A stretch of DNA of 6,047 bases from Bacteroidales bacterium. GTDB lineage: Bacteria; Bacteroidota; Bacteroidia; Bacteroidales; JALTDM01. The stretch covers positions 1 to 6,047 of the forward strand of contig JALWKH010000124.1 in the NCBI GenBank assembly GCA_026996635.1, given 5' to 3'. The position numbers were made by a program, and so were the translations under genes. The notes beneath the pieces are model-generated. The model searched no databases and was not told where the DNA came from. It saw only the letters and a list, made by a program, of their open reading frames with translations. Positions 1 to 6,047 of this stretch are shown one piece after another (position 1 is the first letter of the stretch; each line of letters opens with the position of its first letter).

Positions 1-1540
1 GTCTTATAATAAATGCCGCAACATAATCTTTTAACACATTGCGTGTTTCGTCTGATTTCAACTTATACTTCAGGTTTTGTTTTTTCGCAAATTTCATAAA
101 TGCTTCCCAAATGCCGTGATTCATCAGCCACTTGTACATTTTTTGCGGGCTGTTTATACTTTTTAGTGTTTCCCTGTGTTCGTTTGAAAATTTGAAAGCA
201 AATCTGTAAGGCAAGTTTTTTGCCATAACTTCATAATAAAAATCATCATACCTGTTTGTGTCAACGGGCACAAAAATATCTGGCATAATTCCACCGCCGC
301 CATAAACAACTTTTCCTTTTGGAGTGGTATATTTCAAACTGTCGGGGAAGTGAATGCTGTCTTTATTTACAAGTTCGCCGTCGTAATATCTTTTGGTTAT
401 TTCTTTGTAATAATCTTCCACCCCTTTGTTGTAGCTGCGTTGGATGCACCTGCCTGTCGGGGTGTAGTACCTTGCTATTGTGAGCCTTACGGTAGATCCG
501 TCGGAAAATTGCATAGGTTCTTGTACCAACCCTTTGCCAAACGAACGTCTGCCTATAATTACTGCTCTGTCATTGTCTTGCAATGCTCCTGCTACAATTT
601 CGCTGGCGGATGCACTCCATTCGTCGATTAGTACTGCCACTTCGTCGTTCAGGCACAAATCGTGTCCGGTTGCCTGGTAAACGGTTTTAGGTTGATGCAA
701 TCCTTTTATGTAAAGAATGGTCTTCCCTTCCGGCAAAAATTCATCTGCAATTTTTATGGCAATTTGCATATATCCGCCCGGATTGCCGCGAAGGTCAAGT
801 ATTAGTTTGTGTACGCCTTGTGCGTGCAATTTCTTTACAGCTTTTACAAACTCGGTATAAGTGTTTTGAGCAAAACGGCTGATTTTTATGTACCCAATAT
901 CATCTTTTACTTTGAATGAAACATCAACGCTTTTTATAGGAATTACATCGCGTGTTATCGTGTAAGAAACCGTATCTTTTGTAATAGGTTTTATTACAGT
1001 GATTTTTACTTTGGTGCCTTTTGGACCTTTTATTCTTTTCATTATTTCCGTAGTGCTTTTGCCTACAATGGAAGTATCGTCCACCATTATTATTTTGTCG
1101 CCGGGCAACAGGCCGCTTTTTTCGGAAGGTCCGCTGGGAATAACACCTACTACAACTACCGTATCATTTTGGACGTTGAAGTATATGCCTATTCCTTCAA
1201 AATTGCCGGACATTTCTTCATTTTCGGCTTTGGCTTCTACAGGTGGTATGTAAACTGAGTGAGGGTCAAGGTCTTTTAGCAGAAGTTGAATAGCCTTTTC
1301 TTGCAAACTGTCTATGTTAACGCTGTCCACATATTTATCTTTTATTGCTTCAAGTACTTCATCTATTTTGTTTTTCGAGCTGTATTGGTATAAAAGATTG
1401 GTAAATTCTTTTGTCAGGCTTGCGGAATTATTGTATTGATCTACTTTTTTTCCGAGTTCAAATGCTGCTACAAAAATGAAAAATATCACCAACGGTTCAA
1501 TTATCAGTAACCATTTATTTCGTTTTTTACCGTTATCCAT
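1..1540 (-). CDS. S41 family C-terminal processing peptidase (PDZ protease), 3' end cut by window edge
   Basis: Seen: an open frame of 513 codons runs from the ATG at 1540-1538 off the left edge with no stop. Residues 11-27 are a hydrophobic segment after a Lys/Arg-rich start, more like a membrane anchor than a cleaved signal. A PDZ domain lies at about 112-197 (GIGIYF at 116-121, PGDKI at 146-150). The S41 core follows: LDLRGNPGG at 248-256, SASASEI at 309-315 with the predicted nucleophile Ser311, and FGKG at 334-337 with Lys336. The 25-residue Ser-Lys spacing matches the Prc/D1P dyad. GGGGIMPDIFVP at 414-425 is typical of Bacteroidota members. Known of the family: a serine/lysine endopeptidase that trims or degrades proteins in the periplasm, with PDZ binding to substrate C-termini. 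Inferred: an active, inner-membrane-anchored envelope protease. Family members are usually slightly over 500 residues, so only a short tail should be missing. The start is chosen because it directly precedes the anchor; the leader is A-rich with no Shine-Dalgarno. The gene is divergent from the M1 peptidase gene. Confidence 0.95.
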   Translation of the reverse strand, partial: MDNGKKRNKWLLIIEPLVIFFIFVAAFELGKKVDQYNNSASLTKEFTNLLYQYSSKNKIDEVLEAIKDKYVDSVNIDSLQEKAIQLLLKDLDPHSVYIPPVEAKAENEEMSGNFEGIGIYFNVQNDTVVVVGVIPSGPSEKSGLLPGDKIIMVDDTSIVGKSTTEIMKRIKGPKGTKVKITVIKPITKDTVSYTITRDVIPIKSVDVSFKVKDDIGYIKISRFAQNTYTEFVKAVKKLHAQGVHKLILDLRGNPGGYMQIAIKIADEFLPEGKTILYIKGLHQPKTVYQATGHDLCLNDEVAVLIDEWSASASEIVAGALQDNDRAVIIGRRSFGKGLVQEPMQFSDGSTVRLTIARYYTPTGRCIQRSYNKGVEDYYKEITKRYYDGELVNKDSIHFPDSLKYTTPKGKVVYGGGGIMPDIFVPVDTNRYDDFYYEVMAKNLPYRFAFKFSNEHRETLKSINSPQKMYKWLMNHGIWEAFMKFAKKQNLKYKLKSDETRNVLKDYVAAFIIR

Positions 1541-1560
1541 TCTTATTTGATTTATGCGTG

Positions 1561-1568
1561 CAAATGTA
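1561..1568 (-). promoter_or_regulatory. Candidate Bacteroidota -7 box for the S41 protease gene
   Basis: On the minus strand the sequence reads TACATTTG, a full match to the Bacteroidota -7 consensus TAnnTTTG. Its last base is 20 bp upstream of the S41 ATG, so transcription would start only about 15 bases before the gene. The -33 element is poor: about 20 bp further upstream the minus strand reads TTTA rather than TTTG, and that position falls in the 1589-1601 palindrome. Prediction from consensus only. Confidence 0.4.
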
Positions 1569-1588
1569 GTTATTTTTGTGTGTTTTAT

Positions 1589-1601
1589 AAACCATTGGTT
1601 T
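1589..1601. promoter_or_regulatory. 13-bp perfect palindrome, possible operator
   Basis: AAACCATTGGTTT is an inverted repeat with 6-bp arms around a single central base. It covers the position where the -33 element of the minus-strand S41 promoter should lie. A dimeric regulator could bind there, but a short palindrome in AT-rich DNA can also arise by chance, and only one copy was found in the window. Confidence 0.2.
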
Positions 1602-1696
1602 TTCTAATTATTGTTTTTGTTTTAAAAGGTGTCTTATCTGTATTCCGAATTTATCCGGTTTATATATAATCTTTATGGTTTAATATTTACAATAAA

Positions 1697-1729
1697 TTGC
1701 CTTTTTACATCTTAAAATGGTTAATTTTG
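1697..1729 (+). promoter_or_regulatory. Candidate Bacteroidota promoter for the M1 peptidase gene
   Basis: TAATTTTG at 1722-1729 fully matches the -7 consensus TAnnTTTG. ATTG, ending at 1699, could serve as the -33 element; the 22-bp spacing is slightly longer than the usual 19-21. The box ends 25 bp before the ATG at 1755, giving a leader of about 20 bases. There is no Shine-Dalgarno sequence, which is normal in Bacteroidota. Prediction from consensus only. Confidence 0.45.
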
Positions 1730-1754
1730 TGATTATAATAAAAAATGATTGCAA

Positions 1755-1814
1755 ATGAAAAAAAGTATTTTGTGGCTTTTGTTTATTCTTGGGGGGTTAC
1801 AAGGATTCTCGCAA
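1755..1814 (+). other. Signal peptide of the M1 peptidase
   Basis: The first 20 residues have Lys2-Lys3, a hydrophobic core (ILWLLFILGGL) and a small/polar end (GFSQ), a pattern typical of Sec signal peptides in Bacteroidota. Cleavage is expected near residues 18-20; the exact site is not certain. There is no lipobox cysteine, so this is not a lipoprotein. Confidence 0.85.
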
Positions 1815-4076
1815 ATAAATTTTACCGTTCCTGCAGAAAAAATAAATCTTTCCATTCAACCCGGAATAACCGATACGATAAGGGGTAGTGCCGTTATTCA
1901 AATTGTGCCTGATGCCGATAGTATAAACACCGTTTCCTTGGATTTGCTGAAAATGGTTATTGATTCCGTTAAATTGGGCGGATATACCCAGTCTTTACAG
2001 TATGCTTATAATGATACGGTTCTCTCGGTAAATTTACCGTCATATTATTCAAATCAAGATACCTTATTGTTTACGGTATGGTATCACGGCAAGCCTGTCA
2101 TTGATCCGTCGGGTTGGGGCGGATTTTATTTTAGCGGTAATATTGCTTACAATCTGGGAGTCGGATTTGAAGATATTCCGCACAGTTACGGCAGAGTATG
2201 GTTCCCTTGTGTAGATAATTTCAATGTAAAGTCTTTATACGAATTTAATATCAGAGTGCAAGACGGTAATGTGGCTGTATGTAACGGATTGCTCGAAGAT
2301 ATTGACAGCACTACTTACGCAGGTGAAAGAGTCTATAAATGGGTGTTACATCAACCTATTCCTTCGTATCTTGCTTCGGTTGCCGTCGGTCCTTATGTGG
2401 CTTACACTGATACTTTTAACGGACAAAACGGAGTTAAACCAATACTTATTTATACTCCGCAAACTTATGCTTCTAAAGTTGCAGGCAGTTTTTCAAACTT
2501 AAAAAATATCCTTAACGGTTTTGAACAATATTTCGGACCTTATATGTGGGACAGGGTCGGATATGTTGCTGTTCCTTTTAATTCAGGTGCTATGGAGCAC
2601 GCTACCAATATTGCATACCCTCAAGTGTGTATAGACGGTACACATACTTACGAGTCGCTGTATGCGCACGAATTATCACACCATTGGTTCGGTGACTTTA
2701 TAACAACGCCTTCTTCTTACGAGATGTGGATAAATGAAGGCTGGGCTACATTTGCCGAATCGTTTTTCAATGAATTTTTGTATGGAACGGATGCTTACAT
2801 CAAATACATTAATAATGTTCACGCCAAAGCATTGAAAGACGGTGCTTATGATGATGGCGGTTGGTTTTCGTTAGATAGTGTGCCGCTGAATGTTACATAC
2901 GGAACAACTTCGTACAACAAAGGTGCAAGTGTTGTTCACACATTACGCTATTATATGGGTGACGATAAATTTTTTCCTTCAGTCAGGCAAATGTTAAATG
3001 AACACGCTTGGGAAAATGTTTCAAGTATTCAACTGCGAGATTATTTGTCGCAATATAGTGGTATTGATTTAACGGACTTTTTTGATGCTTGGGTATTTTC
3101 GCCGGGTTACTTGCATTTTTCGGTAGATTCGTTTACCGTACAACCTGGTTCACAGGGTTACGATGTCCATCTTTATATCAGGCAAAGGCTTTACCATAAA
3201 GACAATTTTGCAAACAATAATATTGTCGAGTTTACATTGGTGGATACTTTGAGGAATTTATCCACATACAGGATAAAATTTTCTGGAGAACATTACGATA
3301 CCATTGTACATTGTGATTTTTATCCGCAATATGCCATTACCGATTTGTATAATCATACTTTGGATGCTTCCACTTCCGATTATAAAGTGTTTGCCACAAC
3401 AGGAACATATTCCTTTAATAATGAATTTTTTACTTTAACCGTAGCCGGAACTGTAAGTGATACGGTTTTTATAAATGTTAAGCACAATATGGTTCCGCCC
3501 GACGATTTTATTTCACCTGTAGAAGGCTTATCGGTTGTTGGCAACAGATATTGGAAGATTACCAATGTGTTTCCGCAAGATTTGTATTATCAGGCTAAAT
3601 TTTATTTCGGATCATCAGGAACTACTGCACATTTGGACGACGGAGTGATAAATTTTCCTGTAGATTCACTTGTGTTGTTGTACAGACGTAATGCTTCGGA
3701 TAATTGGCATATTACGATGTCTCACGCAACAGGTTCTTCATATTCGGGCTATATTATTTTAGACGAACCATTGAAGTCCGGTGAATATGCTTTGGGACAA
3801 AAAAACGGTTATATACCAAGCGGATATGTGAAATTATACGATAGCATAAAAGTGTATCCCAATCCGGCAAAAGACTACATAATAATTGATGTGTCGGATA
3901 AAAATATAGATTCATTGGTAATTTATGATTCTGTTGCTCATAAAGTAATGAAAAAGAATTTGCATAAAGGCAGAACTAAACTTGCAACCGACAAATTGCC
4001 AAAGGGTAATTATGTTTTTGTTTTTGAAACGAAAAACGGCAAAAATAAAATATCAAAAAAAGTAATTTTGAAATAA
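1755..4076 (+). CDS. Secreted M1 family zinc metallopeptidase with T9SS type A sorting domain
   Basis: Complete, 773 residues. The ATG at 1755 is chosen because MKK directly precedes the signal peptide hydrophobic core (residues 1 to about 20); a TTG two codons upstream is a less likely start. Seen: an N-terminal beta-domain at about 25-215; the exopeptidase motif as GAMEH at 278-282; HELSH at 305-309 with ligands His305 and His309 and general base Glu306; the third ligand Glu328 in NEGWATFAE (HExxH-x18-E); and the predicted catalytic Tyr387 in SYNKG. GYLHFSV near 451-457 closes the peptidase part. A beta-rich, Ser/Thr/Asp-containing region (about 456-690) takes the place of the long helical domain of PepN-type enzymes. 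Residues 698-773, starting at KVYPNP, are the sorting domain. Known of the family: M1 enzymes remove N-terminal residues from peptides; the type A domain directs export by T9SS, with release or surface attachment. Inferred: an extracellular or cell-surface aminopeptidase in peptide nutrition or processing. All catalytic residues are present; substrate preference cannot be read from the sequence. Confidence 0.95.
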   Translation: MKKSILWLLFILGGLQGFSQINFTVPAEKINLSIQPGITDTIRGSAVIQIVPDADSINTVSLDLLKMVIDSVKLGGYTQSLQYAYNDTVLSVNLPSYYSNQDTLLFTVWYHGKPVIDPSGWGGFYFSGNIAYNLGVGFEDIPHSYGRVWFPCVDNFNVKSLYEFNIRVQDGNVAVCNGLLEDIDSTTYAGERVYKWVLHQPIPSYLASVAVGPYVAYTDTFNGQNGVKPILIYTPQTYASKVAGSFSNLKNILNGFEQYFGPYMWDRVGYVAVPFNSGAMEHATNIAYPQVCIDGTHTYESLYAHELSHHWFGDFITTPSSYEMWINEGWATFAESFFNEFLYGTDAYIKYINNVHAKALKDGAYDDGGWFSLDSVPLNVTYGTTSYNKGASVVHTLRYYMGDDKFFPSVRQMLNEHAWENVSSIQLRDYLSQYSGIDLTDFFDAWVFSPGYLHFSVDSFTVQPGSQGYDVHLYIRQRLYHKDNFANNNIVEFTLVDTLRNLSTYRIKFSGEHYDTIVHCDFYPQYAITDLYNHTLDASTSDYKVFATTGTYSFNNEFFTLTVAGTVSDTVFINVKHNMVPPDDFISPVEGLSVVGNRYWKITNVFPQDLYYQAKFYFGSSGTTAHLDDGVINFPVDSLVLLYRRNASDNWHITMSHATGSSYSGYIILDEPLKSGEYALGQKNGYIPSGYVKLYDSIKVYPNPAKDYIIIDVSDKNIDSLVIYDSVAHKVMKKNLHKGRTKLATDKLPKGNYVFVFETKNGKNKISKKVILK
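3846..4073 (+). other. T9SS type A C-terminal sorting domain of the M1 peptidase
   Basis: Residues 698-773 carry the signature order of this domain: KVYPNPAKDYIIID at 699-712, a central strand LVIYD with Ser/His/Lys-rich turns (about 721-738), LPKGNYVFVFE at 748-758, and a basic end, KKVILK, at the stop. Porin-like T9SS machinery recognises this domain after Sec export and normally removes it. No T9SS component gene lies in the window; they would be elsewhere in the genome. Confidence 0.92.
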
Positions 4077-4096
4077 GGTGAAAATAGAAACTTTTG
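4063..4096 (+). promoter_or_regulatory. Weak candidate promoter for the PKD-repeat gene
   Basis: TTTG at 4067-4070 followed after 18 bp by AACTTTTG at 4089-4096 resembles the Bacteroidota pair TTTG / TAnnTTTG with one mismatch. TAATTTTG at 4063-4070 is itself a full match to the -7 box but sits inside the last codons of the M1 gene. Either could give the downstream gene its own transcription start, but read-through from the M1 promoter is equally possible. Confidence 0.2.
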
Positions 4097-4125
4097 CGGT
4101 GTAAAATCCGTAAATAAATATAGAT
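4077..4125 (+). other. 49-bp gap between the M1 and PKD-repeat genes
   Basis: The short gap and shared strand suggest the two genes may form one transcription unit. A weak stem can be drawn (4093-4099 with 4108-4114, 7 bp including one G-T pair, 8-base loop), but it has little GC and no T-run after it, so it is not called a terminator. The start codon at 4126 is preceded by an A/T-rich leader (AAATAAATATAGAT) without a Shine-Dalgarno sequence. Confidence 0.6.
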
Positions 4126-4197
4126 ATGAAGGCAAACAAAAATATATTACTTCTGATAATTATTTCTGTCATTTCTGTTTTTACTGCCCGTTCTCAA
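4126..4197 (+). other. Signal peptide of the PKD-repeat protein
   Basis: Residues 1-24 consist of a basic start (Lys2, Lys5), a strongly hydrophobic stretch at about 7-19 and the end TARSQ, with cleavage expected near residues 21-24 just before Ser-Cys. The cysteine at 26 is not in a lipobox context, so a lipoprotein is unlikely. Confidence 0.85.
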
Positions 4198-6047
4198 AGT
4201 TGTAGTATTACTTCCAAAGCAAATGATATTATTCCCGATAAAAAATGTGCTCCCGTAACAGTTAGTTGGGAAGTGGTTTACAGGGGTGTGGACGACGGCG
4301 GCACACAAGTTAATATCGTATTTGATTGGGACGACGGAACTTACGATACTTTACCAGCTAATAATACAGATCCTTCCACTCAAGAATGGTCTGTAACCGC
4401 TACACACGTGTATCCGCAAGGTGGCGACCAGTGCGTATATTATCCGGAGGCTTCATTGCAAGTAAACGGTGTGGTTTGTACAAGCTCAGCCCAGCAGCAA
4501 ATGGTAACAGTGTGGGATGTAGATACTGCAAACGGTGGTCATATGGAAATAAATCCGCATATTTATCATATATGTGTGGGCAACGATGCTACCGTTACTT
4601 TTCAAGATGTGAGCCAGTTTAACTGTGTGCCGCCGGTGGAGGAGGATAACCCTAACGAGACAACTCGTTGGACACAATGGATTTATGGTACGGATTACAC
4701 AATCAACGGAGTGCTTATTGACGGACAAACCGTAACTTTCCCCGATACCGGTGCTGTTGTTGCAATTACTCCGCCGCCTGTTTGGAGTCCACAACCGCCG
4801 AATGAATACAGTTTGCCTATTTATGTGCCTGCTACAGCACAAGTCGGACAGTATTTTGAGGTTACTTTGCGTAATTGGAATTATTGTAATCCCTATGACG
4901 ACCCTTCTATTCCCGGTCCGCCTGCCGATACGGTAAACGGCGACCACGATCCTGTTACAACTACCGCTCTTATTATAATTGAACCATATCCGGATGCTAC
5001 TATTGATACAGCAGGTCCTTTTTGTGCCAATGACCAGCCTGTAAATCTTACTGCTGCTACATCGGGAGGTATTTGGTCGGGTGACGGCATTACGGATTCT
5101 TTGGCAGGAACATTTGATCCTTCTGTAGCTGGTCCGGGTTTACACACTGTTTATTATTGGGTTACTAACGGATACGGTTGCGAAGGTACCGATTCGGCAC
5201 AAATACTTGTTTACAGCATTCCGCATCCGAATATTTTGCCGGGCAATGTTGCGACGGTATGTCCGGGAAATGATTTGCAATTGGACGGTAACCCTACGCC
5301 CGGTGACGGAAATATCGTTTCACATTTATGGTCGGGAGATGTAGGAAACTTGAATGCTACTAACATACAAAATCCCATCTTTAATTCCACACAAAGCGGC
5401 AATTACAATATGGTTTATACTGTAACTGACGACAACGGTTGCAGTGATTCGGAACCTGTAACGGTATCCGTTTCACAAATTACGGTTGATATTTTGCCAC
5501 ACCCTGCGGACCCGTGTGTCAATGAAGATTTTCAGCTACACGGCAATGTGTCGGGAGGGACAGGCAATTATACATTTTTGTGGACGGGAGAAGTTTTGCC
5601 TTTGTCTTCTACTACTGTTCAAAATCCTGTGTTTAATTCATCGGTTGCCGATACTTTTTCGCTTGTTTTGACAATTACGGATGATAACGGTTGTACGGGT
5701 GTTGATTCAACGGATGTTATCACATATCCGTATCCTACACCTTACGCAGGTGAAGACGACAGCATTTGCGGACTGACATACCAACTCAATGCAACACCTT
5801 CAATTGCCGCAGGGCATTGGTATTTGCTTAATGGTCCGGGTACGGCAAGTTTTTCTGATAATACTTCGCCTACTTCCGATGTAACTGTATCCGATTACGG
5901 CAGTTATGAGTTTGTGTGGAGGGAAGTAAACGGTTCCCATTGTATGGTTGAAGATACCGTTAAAATAAATTTTGTGGAAACTCCTGTTGCAGATGCGGGT
6001 AATGATGTTTCGGTTTGTGGTGTCTCAGCTGAAATAAGTGCCAATCC
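4126..6047 (+). CDS. Large secreted PKD/Ig-like repeat protein, N-terminal 640 residues (3' end cut by window edge)
   Basis: The frame is open from the ATG at 4126 to the right edge with no stop. Residues 1-24 form a signal peptide (Lys-rich start, LLLIIISVISVF core, ending ARSQ). Residues 25-130 look like a PKD domain: DWDDGTY at 67-73 corresponds to the family's W-D-F-G-D-G-T, and HVYP at 94-97 to its H-x-Y motif. Residues 137-285 are a segment I cannot assign. From about residue 289 four full Ig/PKD-like repeats and the start of a fifth follow, each of about 80-85 residues with an early Cys, a Trp and a late Cys, often in a DDNGC turn. Known of such proteins in Bacteroidota: long, Thr/Asp/Gly-rich adhesin-like surface or secreted proteins, usually ending in a T9SS sorting domain of type A or B. 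Inferred: an extracellular structural or adhesive protein and likely T9SS client; the sorting domain itself is beyond the window, so this stays unproven. No catalytic motif is visible. Confidence 0.88.
   Translation, partial: MKANKNILLLIIISVISVFTARSQSCSITSKANDIIPDKKCAPVTVSWEVVYRGVDDGGTQVNIVFDWDDGTYDTLPANNTDPSTQEWSVTATHVYPQGGDQCVYYPEASLQVNGVVCTSSAQQQMVTVWDVDTANGGHMEINPHIYHICVGNDATVTFQDVSQFNCVPPVEEDNPNETTRWTQWIYGTDYTINGVLIDGQTVTFPDTGAVVAITPPPVWSPQPPNEYSLPIYVPATAQVGQYFEVTLRNWNYCNPYDDPSIPGPPADTVNGDHDPVTTTALIIIEPYPDATIDTAGPFCANDQPVNLTAATSGGIWSGDGITDSLAGTFDPSVAGPGLHTVYYWVTNGYGCEGTDSAQILVYSIPHPNILPGNVATVCPGNDLQLDGNPTPGDGNIVSHLWSGDVGNLNATNIQNPIFNSTQSGNYNMVYTVTDDNGCSDSEPVTVSVSQITVDILPHPADPCVNEDFQLHGNVSGGTGNYTFLWTGEVLPLSSTTVQNPVFNSSVADTFSLVLTITDDNGCTGVDSTDVITYPYPTPYAGEDDSICGLTYQLNATPSIAAGHWYLLNGPGTASFSDNTSPTSDVTVSDYGSYEFVWREVNGSHCMVEDTVKINFVETPVADAGNDVSVCGVSAEISAN
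4198..4515 (+). other. N-terminal PKD-like domain
   Basis: Residues 25-130 carry the two hallmark PKD positions: FDWDDGTYDT at 66-75 (for the usual W-D-F-G-D-G-T loop) and ATHVYPQGG at 92-100 (H-x-Y followed by Gly). Four cysteines (26, 41, 103 and 118) could make two disulfides in this domain. The fold is inferred from these motifs; PKD domains usually mediate protein or polysaccharide contacts rather than catalysis. Confidence 0.65.
4990..6047 (+). repeat. Tandem Ig/PKD-like protein repeats of about 84 residues
   Basis: Four repeats plus the start of a fifth, at residues about 289-365, 366-450, 451-536, 537-617 and 618 onward. The early Cys sits at 300, 379, 464, 548 and 631 (steps of 79, 85, 84 and 83). 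A Trp follows at 317, 402, 486 and 565, and the late Cys at 352, 439, 523 and 606. Repeats 2 and 3 are the closest pair, sharing QNP-x-FNS and DDNGC. The first repeat has the GGIWSGDGI / FDPS-AGPG-H-V-Y pattern common in Bacteroidota adhesin-like proteins. The array probably continues past the right edge. Confidence 0.85.

Larger units (their letters stand above)
1541..1754. other. Divergent intergenic region between the S41 and M1 peptidase genes
   Basis: These 214 bp separate two divergently transcribed genes and are very AT-rich. They hold a TAnnTTTG box on each strand close to the respective start codon and one perfect 13-bp palindrome; each is listed separately. The middle part (about 1602-1695) is AT-rich with runs of T and short alternating TA tracts, and I see no gene, RNA structure or repeat in it. 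A 47-codon frame from the ATG at 1745 overlaps the M1 gene out of frame and has no recognisable features. Confidence 0.8.

Noticed and set aside
350..1253. Several plus-strand open frames (350-631, 480-680, 999-1253)
   Set aside because: All lie antisense to the S41 protease gene, whose catalytic and PDZ motifs are intact in the minus-strand frame.
1749..1754. TTG start two codons upstream of the M1 ATG
   Set aside because: It would only add Met-Gln before MKK; the ATG at 1755 directly precedes a normal signal peptide.
1745..1890. A 47-codon frame from the ATG at 1745, overlapping the M1 gene start out of frame
   Set aside because: It has no recognisable motif, lies almost wholly within the M1 coding region, and the better start for a real protein is the ATG at 1755.
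4093..4114. Hairpin between the M1 and PKD-repeat genes as a transcription terminator
   Set aside because: The stem is 7 bp with a G-T pair and mostly A-T, the loop is 8 bases, and no T-run follows.
4486..4947. A 153-codon open frame on the minus strand opposite the PKD-repeat gene
   Set aside because: It is fully antisense to a well-supported coding frame, has no signal or domain, and its Arg/Cys/His-rich make-up is typical of a reversed shadow frame.
4893..5402. Minus-strand open frames of 63-84 codons
   Set aside because: They are antisense to the repeat region of the PKD-like gene and have no recognisable protein features.
5023..6047. Repeat region as a CRISPR array or DNA-level satellite
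   Set aside because: The repeats are protein-level domains of about 84 codons in one continuous frame; DNA identity between most copies is low and there are no spacers.

Overview
The window looks like chromosomal DNA from a member of the Bacteroidota. Three things point there. A secreted peptidase ends in a textbook type IX secretion (T9SS) type A sorting domain. The start sites have A-rich leaders with no Shine-Dalgarno sequence, and TAnnTTTG boxes of the Bacteroidota -7 type lie upstream. The coding DNA is also AT-rich, with Asn/Lys/Ile-rich proteins. I cannot place it at genus level from the sequence alone.

The layout is simple: three protein genes, two of them cut by the window edges. 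(1) Positions 1-1540, minus strand: an S41 (C-terminal processing / Prc-CtpA type) serine protease with an N-terminal membrane anchor, a PDZ domain and an intact Ser/Lys dyad. Its C-terminal end lies beyond the left edge. (2) Positions 1541-1754: a 214-bp divergent intergenic region holding a candidate promoter on each strand and a 13-bp perfect palindrome. (3) Positions 1755-4076, plus strand: a complete secreted M1 (gluzincin) metallopeptidase with signal peptide, GAMEH motif, HExxH-x18-E zinc site, catalytic Tyr, a beta-rich C-terminal region and a T9SS type A sorting domain. (4) Positions 4077-4125: a 49-bp gap with no convincing terminator. (5) Positions 4126 to the right edge, plus strand: the first 640 residues of a large secreted PKD/Ig-like repeat protein, whose repeats of about 84 residues each carry a cysteine pair. 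Its C-terminus, where a sorting domain would be expected, is outside the window.

The two plus-strand genes are close together and may be co-transcribed. Both products have signal peptides and look like envelope or extracellular proteins; the first is a clear T9SS client. The S41 protease reads the other way and probably acts in periplasmic or envelope protein processing. A functional link between it and the other two is not shown by the sequence.

I found no RNA gene, mobile element, CRISPR array or obviously new system. The points most worth a second look are the internal repeat structure of the PKD-like protein (two repeats in exact 252-bp register and regularly spaced Cys pairs), an unassigned Pro/Trp/Tyr-rich segment between its first PKD domain and the repeats, the GAMEH variant of the M1 exopeptidase motif, and the palindrome placed over the presumed promoter of the S41 gene.
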